The notes below the pieces were generated by a model. That model was not told where the DNA came from and did not search any database. It worked only from the letters and a program-made list of their open reading frames with translations. From the NCBI GenBank assembly GCA_024278035.1, contig JAJRUA010000155.1, forward strand, positions 1 through 7,900: a stretch of 7,900 nucleotides of DNA, read 5' to 3'. The DNA comes from Planctomycetota bacterium (lineage in GTDB: Bacteria > Planctomycetota > Planctomycetia > Pirellulales > Lacipirellulaceae). How positions within the stretch are numbered: the stretch's first letter is position 1; each line of letters starts with the position of its first letter. Positions 1-4,570 of the stretch are shown here, in pieces. The translations under genes were made by a program, and so were the position numbers.

Positions 1-258
1 AAAACGACCGAACACAATTTAGAGATTTTCCGTCGCGTGGAAGAGCTGCTCGAACTCGGCTCTCCGCTCTTGGTCGGCCATTCACGCAAGCGTTTCTTCG
101 GCGAATTGCTGTGCGATCCCGAGGCAGACCGTACGGCTGCTACCATCGGAGCGAGCCTCGCGCTAGCATTCAAAGGCGTGCCAATCATCCGCGTCCACGA
201 CGTACGGGCCGTAAGGGAGGCCCTGCTGGCCTTCACGGCTTGTGGGGGAGTTGCCTAG
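1..258 (+). CDS. folP: Dihydropteroate synthase, C-terminal part (5' end outside window)
   Basis: This is the last 85 residues of dihydropteroate synthase, which joins p-aminobenzoate to the hydroxymethyl-dihydropterin pyrophosphate in cytoplasmic folate synthesis. The frame is open from base 1, so the gene begins upstream; an in-frame GTG at 37 is internal, not a start. The visible motifs are GHSRKRF (about residues 26-32 of the fragment), which matches the family's Ser-Arg-Lys substrate loop, and RVHDV near residue 69-73, which matches the conserved Arg-x-His that binds the pterin pyrophosphate in characterised enzymes. The segment between them, with RTAATIGASLALAFKGVPIIR, is the usual TIM-barrel strand and helix 7-8 region (the first 20 residues are enough to recognise it). 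The TAG stop at 256-258 lies inside the left arm of a long inverted repeat, so the extreme C-terminus adjoins repeat DNA. Identification is firm; only the missing N-terminus limits it. Confidence -1.
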   Translation, partial: KTTEHNLEIFRRVEELLELGSPLLVGHSRKRFFGELLCDPEADRTAATIGASLALAFKGVPIIRVHDVRAVREALLAFTACGGVA

Positions 259-329
259 CCGCAGGCGGAAGCCGCGGCCCTTTCGCGGGAAATTGTCGCC
301 CATTTCCGCGGCTTCCGCCTGCGGCTAGG
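254..329. repeat. Long inverted repeat (24-bp perfect arms) at the folP stop codon
   Basis: Bases 254-277 are the exact reverse complement of 306-329 (24 of 24), separated by a 28-base spacer. The arms begin CCTAGCCGCAGG and contain the folP stop TAG. As RNA this would be a very stable hairpin and could end or protect the folP transcript, but no T-run follows on the + strand, so it is not a classical intrinsic terminator. The same arm sequence recurs at 7688-7709 (22 of 22 bases of the right arm), which marks it as a dispersed repeat (REP or MITE-like) and not simply a terminator. The inverted repeat is directly seen; the mobile or structural role is inference. Confidence -1.
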
Positions 330-378
330 ACAATTCAATACAGACTTTGCCGTTCTCCTGGCCCCCTCGGCATCGCCG

Positions 379-407
379 TTGACCCTGATAGAAGAGGCTG
401 GGATACT
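379..407 (+). promoter_or_regulatory. Candidate sigma-70 type promoter for proA
   Basis: TTGACC (379-384, 5 of 6 to the -35 consensus) is followed after 17 bases by GATACT (402-407, 4 of 6 to TATAAT, keeping the important A at position 2 and T at position 6). A start of transcription near 414 would leave a leader of about 40 bases before the proA ATG. The spacing is ideal, but both boxes are imperfect and the call rests on pattern alone. Confidence -1.
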
Positions 408-454
408 ATCGGGGCTGTCCTGCTCTCATTTTTTTGCCCGAATGACCAACCGCT

Positions 455-1735
455 ATGGCTACCGCAACCCAAGCCGTCACTGATCTTGCCGCGTATTGTC
501 GTGATGTAGCCGAACGGGCGAAGCGGGCTTCTGCCGAACTGGCTGTGGTCTCTGGCGGGGCAAAAATTAAATGGCTCCGCCGGTCGGCGGAACTTTTACG
601 CACCAGCACCGATAAGCTTAGCGCTGCGAACAAACTCGATCTTGCTGCTGCCCCTGATTACGGTCTGACCGATGCCGCTGTCGATCGCTTGCGACTCACG
701 CCAGAGCGGATTGAAGGAATCGCGGTCGGCCTCGAAGAAGTCGCCATGCTCCGCGAACCGATCGGTGCGGTGATGGATTCGACCATTCGCCCCAACAGTT
801 TGCGGATCGATAAAATCCGTGTTCCACTTGGCGTTGTTTTTTTCATTTACGAGTCGCGTCCGAACGTGACGGCTGACGCGGCGGCCATTTGTGCCAAAGC
901 GGGCAATGCCGTCATTCTGCGTGGCGGCAAAGAAGCGATCCACTCTAGTCAAGCGATTGTCGAGCTGCTCGCCCAAGCCGCCAAAGAAGCGGGCCTTCCT
1001 GCCGATGCCGTGCAACTTGTCAACACGACCGATCGAGACGCCGTCGGCCATTTTCTTTCGATGAACGATTGTATTGACGTGGCGATTCCGCGCGGAGGCG
1101 AAGGGCTCATTCGCCGCGTTTCTGCTGAGGCGACCATGCCGGTCATTAAGCACTTCGACGGCAATTGCCACGTTTATCTCGACGCGGCGGCAGAGCCCAC
1201 GATGGCGGTAGAAATCACCATCAATAGTAAAACCCATCGCTATGGCGTTTGCAACGCGGCGGAGTCGCTTGTGGTTCATGCCGATGTGGCGGCGGAGCTG
1301 TTGCCGAAGGTTGGCAAGGCGCTTGCTGAGGCGGGGGTCGAGCTGCGTGGTGATCCGCGCGTTTGCGAACTCGTTCCGACGGCCCAGCCCGCAACCGAAA
1401 AAGATCACCGTGCCGAGTACCTTGCTCCCGTGATGTCGGCCCTTGTGGTCGGATCGATCAACGAGGCGATTGAGCACATCAACGCATACGGTTCGCACCA
1501 TACCGACACGATCGTAACAACCAACCTGGAAGCCTCGCGCGAGTTCGCTGCCCGGGTGGATAGTGCGGCCGTAATGATTAACGCCAGCACCCGATTCAGC
1601 GATGGTGGCGAGTTTGGCCTAGGTGCCGAGATTGGCATCAGTACCGATAAGTTTCACGCCCGCGGGCCATGCGGCGTCGAAGAGCTAACCAGTTACAAAT
1701 ACGTAGTCCAAGGAACGGGCCAAATCCGCGATTAG
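455..1735 (+). CDS. proA: Gamma-glutamyl phosphate reductase (glutamate-5-semialdehyde dehydrogenase)
   Basis: This 426-residue protein matches ProA (family about 415-425 residues), the NADPH-dependent enzyme that reduces gamma-glutamyl phosphate to glutamate-5-semialdehyde, the second step of proline synthesis in the cytoplasm. The aldehyde dehydrogenase fold is clear. The nucleotide-binding half holds IRVPLGVVFFIYESRPNVT (121-139) and AGNAVILRGGKE (149-160), followed by IPRGGEGLIRRV (211-222). The catalytic cysteine is Cys266 in RYGVCNAAESLVVH. The C-terminal signatures GSHHTDTI (346-353) and FGLGAEIGIS (387-396) then HARGPCGVEELTSYKY are intact. No Shine-Dalgarno stands before the ATG, but the protein start agrees with family length. 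Its partner glutamate 5-kinase (proB) is not in the window, so it appears to be a stand-alone gene. I see no truncation or missing key residue. Confidence -1.
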   Translation: MATATQAVTDLAAYCRDVAERAKRASAELAVVSGGAKIKWLRRSAELLRTSTDKLSAANKLDLAAAPDYGLTDAAVDRLRLTPERIEGIAVGLEEVAMLREPIGAVMDSTIRPNSLRIDKIRVPLGVVFFIYESRPNVTADAAAICAKAGNAVILRGGKEAIHSSQAIVELLAQAAKEAGLPADAVQLVNTTDRDAVGHFLSMNDCIDVAIPRGGEGLIRRVSAEATMPVIKHFDGNCHVYLDAAAEPTMAVEITINSKTHRYGVCNAAESLVVHADVAAELLPKVGKALAEAGVELRGDPRVCELVPTAQPATEKDHRAEYLAPVMSALVVGSINEAIEHINAYGSHHTDTIVTTNLEASREFAARVDSAAVMINASTRFSDGGEFGLGAEIGISTDKFHARGPCGVEELTSYKYVVQGTGQIRD

Positions 1736-1743
1736 CAGTTTGA

Positions 1744-1771
1744 TTTCACCACAGAGAACACGGAGAAAAAA
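1744..1771. repeat. Short intergenic motif of the 'accacagag' type
   Basis: Just after proA the sequence reads TTCACCACAGAGAACACGGA followed by an A-run. From memory, closely similar TTCACCACAGAG-type strings are scattered through intergenic DNA of planctomycetes and several other phyla. Only one copy lies in this window, so repetition cannot be shown here; the call rests on recognition. Confidence -1.
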
Positions 1772-1784
1772 GAATGTCGTGTCA

Positions 1785-1871
1785 CCCCTCCCCCTTTTGG
1801 GGAAGGAGGCGAGGTCAAGGGTTTAGAATCCGTGTACTTGGTTCAGCCCCCTCCCCCAAAAGGGGGAGGGG
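1785..1871. repeat. 87-base element with 18-bp terminal inverted repeats
   Basis: Bases 1785-1802 (C4-T-C5-T4-G4) are the exact reverse complement of 1854-1871, giving 18-bp terminal inverted repeats around an 87-base unit in the proA-fliM gap. The right end is itself an 11-bp perfect hairpin: 1847-1857 pairs with 1862-1872 around an AAAA loop. No T-run follows, so it is a poor intrinsic terminator. No target-site duplication is evident at the edges. It looks like a small non-coding dispersed repeat of the C-rich 'cccctccccc' kind; copies elsewhere would confirm this. Confidence -1.
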
Positions 1872-1941
1872 GATACCTCACTGTTGCGATTATTTGACCA
1901 GTGCATGCAAGGAAGCCTGCGTTTGTTAGGAAGTAAAAATC

Positions 1942-3072
1942 ATGGACGATGTTCTCAATCAAGACGAAATTGAAAGGTTGCTCGGCTCGGCCGGCGCAGG
2001 GGCGGCAGCGCCGCCTCCGGAACCGAAGGCGGGAGCGTCGAAAGCGGCAACGGGCCCGGCTGCGCCTTCACAGACGACGTCACGGGCCACGATGTCCTTG
2101 CCTTCGTCATGGGATGCAGGGGAGATCACCGCCAACATCGTGCCTCTTCCGCCACCCAAAGAAAAAGTCACCACCTACGACTTCAAACGACCCGAGCGGG
2201 TTGGCAAAGAGCAGATGCGGGCTCTTCAGACGATGCACGAAGGGTTTGGCCGAAACTACGGAGCCGCTCTCTCCGCCCTGTTGCGGACCATTGTCGAAGT
2301 CAAGCTGACGAGCGTCGATCAACTCACCTACAGCGAGTTTGTTTTCAGTCTTGAGAACCCAACCTGCTTTAACTTAATCAATGCTCAGCCGCTCGAAGGG
2401 CAGTTGATTCTCGATATCAACCCCTCGCTTCTCTTTCCGATTATCGATCGCCTGCTCGGTGGCGGCTCCGATACGTCGCCTCCCGCCCGACGTCCACTGA
2501 CTGAAATCGAGTTGCGGCTTGTTACCCGAATCACCGACCTCTTCTTGGCTGAAATGCACCATGCGTGGGAAAATGTGATTGACCTGACCTTGGAAGTCGA
2601 TAACGTCGAGAGCAACCCCCAACTGGTTCAAATCGTTCCGCCGAATGAAGTGGTGGTGCTCATTAGCTTCGAGCTAACCCTTGGCGAAGTGCGCGGCATG
2701 ATGAACCTCTGTATTCCGTTTAATTCGATCGAGCGAATCAGCAACAAACTGAGCGCCAACAGTTGGGTCAGCTACAGCAAAAAACCGTCTACGCCCGAGT
2801 CGATCCAGCAAATAGGCGATCAGTTGGGCGAATCGATCGTTGAGGTTGTCGTCGAAATGGCTGACTCGAAAATCGCCACGAGCGATCTTATCGGGCTCCG
2901 TGTGGGCGATATTATCACCACGGAAAAAGACATTCACGGGCCGCTCAAAGTCTCCGTCGGTGGCCTCAATAAGTTCCACGCCTCTCCCGGCGAACACAAA
3001 GGCCGCAAAGCAGTGCAAATCACCGAAGCGATCGAAGAGCAGCACATCGATGTCGGCAAAGCGGCTGGGTAG
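1942..3072 (+). CDS. fliM: Flagellar motor switch protein FliM
   Basis: FliM is the middle C-ring protein of the flagellar basal body; it binds phosphorylated CheY and, with FliG and FliN, sets rotation direction. The N-terminal peptide LNQDEIERLL (5-14) matches the family's CheY-P docking motif (LSQDEIDxLL). It is followed by a long Ala/Pro/Ser linker (about 15-60), which helps explain the 376-residue length against the usual 320-350. The middle domain runs about 75-275, with TCFNLINAQPLEG (141-153) and the loop LLGGGSDT (171-178), equivalent to the GGxG region. The C-terminal SpoA/FliN-like domain (about 295-365) ends with GDIITTEKDIHGPLKVSVGG. An AGGAAG site at 1928-1933 precedes the ATG at suitable spacing. 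No other flagellar gene is in the window, so it sits outside any flagellar cluster seen here. A methyltransferase gene follows after 41 bases. Confidence -1.
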   Translation: MDDVLNQDEIERLLGSAGAGAAAPPPEPKAGASKAATGPAAPSQTTSRATMSLPSSWDAGEITANIVPLPPPKEKVTTYDFKRPERVGKEQMRALQTMHEGFGRNYGAALSALLRTIVEVKLTSVDQLTYSEFVFSLENPTCFNLINAQPLEGQLILDINPSLLFPIIDRLLGGGSDTSPPARRPLTEIELRLVTRITDLFLAEMHHAWENVIDLTLEVDNVESNPQLVQIVPPNEVVVLISFELTLGEVRGMMNLCIPFNSIERISNKLSANSWVSYSKKPSTPESIQQIGDQLGESIVEVVVEMADSKIATSDLIGLRVGDIITTEKDIHGPLKVSVGGLNKFHASPGEHKGRKAVQITEAIEEQHIDVGKAAG

Positions 3073-3113
3073 GAAGCTGGACAGGATTGATGGGATGGAA
3101 GTAAGATACACGA

Positions 3114-3794
3114 ATGATTTCTCCCCCCAATGTTCGTGAAGGGTACAATCGCTGGGCAAGCGTTTACGATCACGATGCCAATCCGATGCTGGTGCTTGAA
3201 GAGCCCGTTGTTAAGGTTGCAGCTGGCAGCGTTCTTGATTGTGTTGCCCTTGATCTTGGCTGCGGAACAGGCCGACACGCATCATGGCTAGCGGAGGCAG
3301 GCGCTAAAGTAACAGCCCTAGATTTTTCTTCGGGCATGTTAGAGGTCGCAAGCCAAAAACCGAATGCTGAGAAAATTCGTTTCATCGAACATGACTTGCA
3401 CAAGCCGTTACCTTTCGATGCGGATTTTGATCTTATTATCTGCGGATTGGTGCTTGAACACATTAGTGAAATCCACCCCTTCTTCAGCGAAATCTTGCGC
3501 GTATTGAAACCTGGCGGTCGTGCCATTATCTCGACGATGCACCCGGCCATGTTTCTCAAGGGATCAAAAGCCCGATTCACCGATCCTGAATCCGGCAAAA
3601 CCGTGGAGCCAGGCAGCTTCAATCACTCCATCAGCTCATGCGTCATGGCGGCAGTTGAATGCGGATTCAATTTGTTCAATCTCACCGAGCATTCTCCCGA
3701 TACCGAGCTGGCAAGCCAGTTCCCGCGAGCTGAAAAGTACATCGGATGGCCCATGCTGGTAGTTCTTTCATTGTCGAAAGCAAGTGCAGGCTGA
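3114..3794 (+). CDS. Class I SAM-dependent methyltransferase, substrate unknown
   Basis: This is a 226-residue cytoplasmic methyltransferase of the Rossmann-like class I fold (UbiE/BioC-like, Methyltransf_11/25 type). Motif I is VALDLGCGTG (44-53), which holds SAM. Asp70 in VTALDFS would bind the SAM ribose. DFDLIICGLVLEHI (104-117) is the motif II region, and LKPGGRAIISTMHPAM (131-146) is the post-II/III region. The N-terminal YNRWASVYDHDANPM segment is typical of the substrate-covering helix in this family. The substrate cannot be read from the sequence. The start ATG is preceded by GGAAG at 3097-3101. It lies 41 bases after fliM on the same strand, so cotranscription is likely, but that does not prove a motility role. 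Its third codon positions look more AT-rich than those of neighbouring genes (roughly 40 percent G or C in the first 75 codons, by hand count), which may hint at a different origin. Confidence -1.
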   Translation: MISPPNVREGYNRWASVYDHDANPMLVLEEPVVKVAAGSVLDCVALDLGCGTGRHASWLAEAGAKVTALDFSSGMLEVASQKPNAEKIRFIEHDLHKPLPFDADFDLIICGLVLEHISEIHPFFSEILRVLKPGGRAIISTMHPAMFLKGSKARFTDPESGKTVEPGSFNHSISSCVMAAVECGFNLFNLTEHSPDTELASQFPRAEKYIGWPMLVVLSLSKASAG

Positions 3795-3797
3795 TCG

Positions 3798-3815
3798 AAA
3801 CCACCACTGGTTTTT
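3798..3815 (+). terminator. Weak intrinsic terminator candidate after the methyltransferase
   Basis: AAACCA (3798-3803) and TGGTTT (3808-3813) form a 6-bp stem around a CCAC loop, and the T-run continues to 3815. It starts four bases after the methyltransferase stop, at a point where the next gene converges from the other strand. The stem is short and part of the T-run lies inside it, so the signal is weak. Confidence -1.
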
Positions 3816-3851
3816 CCCGAATGCCCCGGATGCAGGGCCACCCAAAAGGTG

Positions 3852-3895
3852 TGTGAACCGCGGGCTAGCGCCGGGCGGCTGATTTCGGGGGAGTT
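3852..3895. repeat. Probable dispersed GC-rich repeat at the end of the HExxH gene
   Basis: The segment includes AACCGCGGGCTAGCGCCGGG followed by CGGCTGATTTCGGGGGAGTT. From memory this string, or one with an extra C in the middle, is a frequent intergenic motif in Pirellulales genomes. It is imperfectly palindromic around GCTAGC. It provides the TAG stop and the last eleven or so codons of the minus-strand gene ending at 3865. There is one copy in this window, so the repeat status is recollection, not shown here. Confidence -1.
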
Positions 3896-4467
3896 CCTTG
3901 TTCGTGCCATAGGGAATCTTTTGTTGTTAGGCCGTGGAGTGCGCTTGCGATTTGGGCGGTTCGGCGGAGCGCTTCGCCTAGTGCTGTGGCCCACGGGCCA
4001 TTGCGGGCTCGTTCCCAACCTACCTTGGCCAGTGCAATCGCTGGGTCATCATCGGTAGCAAGAGGCTCGGCGGGCAGCCGGTCGTAGTACTCGCGAAACA
4101 TTGTGGTCGAAGCAAAAAACGATCGCATACCGTATTGATCAGCCAGCGCTGCCTGAAGCCGTAGGCAGGCGTGTTCGTGAACCTTCTTGGCGGGGTCGAA
4201 GTTGTCGAGTCCCCAATCGAGTTGATGCAGGCTTTCGGGCCCTTCGCACAGAGCATGACAGACTTCATGGAAAACCATTTGGGCCAAGCAGTCGTCGGGG
4301 TCCAATGTTTCGGGTGTGCCGATGGTTAGGATCCCGTCCCCGTTCCATGAGGCATTCACTTCGTCGCTGCGTTCGATTCGCATACCCATTCGCGCAGCCG
4401 CATCGATCCAGACGAGAGAGAGAGGATCGGTGTAGGTTTTTTCGATTTTTCGCACTAGAGTTTGCAC
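3865..4467 (-). CDS. Uncharacterised protein with HExxH metal-binding motif
   Basis: I do not recognise this 200-residue protein. Its main feature is MVFHEVCHALCEGPE (64-78), a good zincin-type HExxH (His67, Glu68, His71) in a predicted helix. Twenty-seven residues on, HEHACLRLQAALADQYGM (97-114) offers Glu98 or a neighbouring His as a third metal ligand, as in gluzincins with a downstream ExxxxxxAD helix. Another conserved-looking patch is LDWGLDNFDP (83-92). There is no signal peptide or membrane segment, so it should be cytoplasmic. The GTG start has no clear Shine-Dalgarno; the next in-frame Met is near residue 27, which would keep the motif. It lies 103 bases downstream of cstA on the same strand, behind a strong hairpin. 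The last residues appear to be encoded by repeat DNA. The coding call is good because of the coherent motif and 200-codon length; peptidase function is inference. Confidence -1.
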   Translation of the reverse strand: MQTLVRKIEKTYTDPLSLVWIDAAARMGMRIERSDEVNASWNGDGILTIGTPETLDPDDCLAQMVFHEVCHALCEGPESLHQLDWGLDNFDPAKKVHEHACLRLQAALADQYGMRSFFASTTMFREYYDRLPAEPLATDDDPAIALAKVGWERARNGPWATALGEALRRTAQIASALHGLTTKDSLWHEQGTPPKSAARR

Positions 4468-4499
4468 AGGTGGTCGGGAGGAGGGGGCGAGAATTCGAT

Positions 4500-4566
4500 G
4501 AGAGCCGTGTCGTCTCGACCACGGCGAATTGTGAAAGCACGCCGTGGTCGAGACGACACGGCTCTC
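4500..4566. repeat. Perfect 27-bp inverted repeat between cstA and the HExxH gene
   Basis: Bases 4500-4526 are the exact reverse complement of 4540-4566 (27 of 27), with a 13-base loop at 4527-4539. Each arm is itself a smaller palindrome: GCCGTG (4504-4509) pairs with CACGGC (4520-4525). The unit can therefore fold as one long hairpin or two small ones. It lies only five bases beyond the cstA stop, so it may end or stabilise the cstA message. No T-run follows on the minus strand, so it is not a typical intrinsic terminator. A small MITE or REP-like element is the alternative. Confidence -1.
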
Positions 4567-4570
4567 TGCC

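Noticed and set aside
254..329. Classical intrinsic terminator for folP
   Set aside because: The stem is strong but no T-run follows and the arm recurs elsewhere; recorded as a repeat.
596..1501. 301-codon open frame on the minus strand, opposite proA
   Set aside because: It lies wholly antisense to a firmly identified proA, is Arg/His/Asn-rich without any recognisable motif, and is explained by codon bias of proA.
1894..1899. TTGACC as -35 of a fliM promoter
   Set aside because: No acceptable -10 lies 16-18 bases downstream (sequence there is CTGCGT), and no flagellar sigma-28 or sigma-54 pattern was found in the gap.
2674..3159. 161-codon minus-strand frame opposite the end of fliM
   Set aside because: Covers the conserved FliM C-terminal domain in antisense and has no recognisable content.
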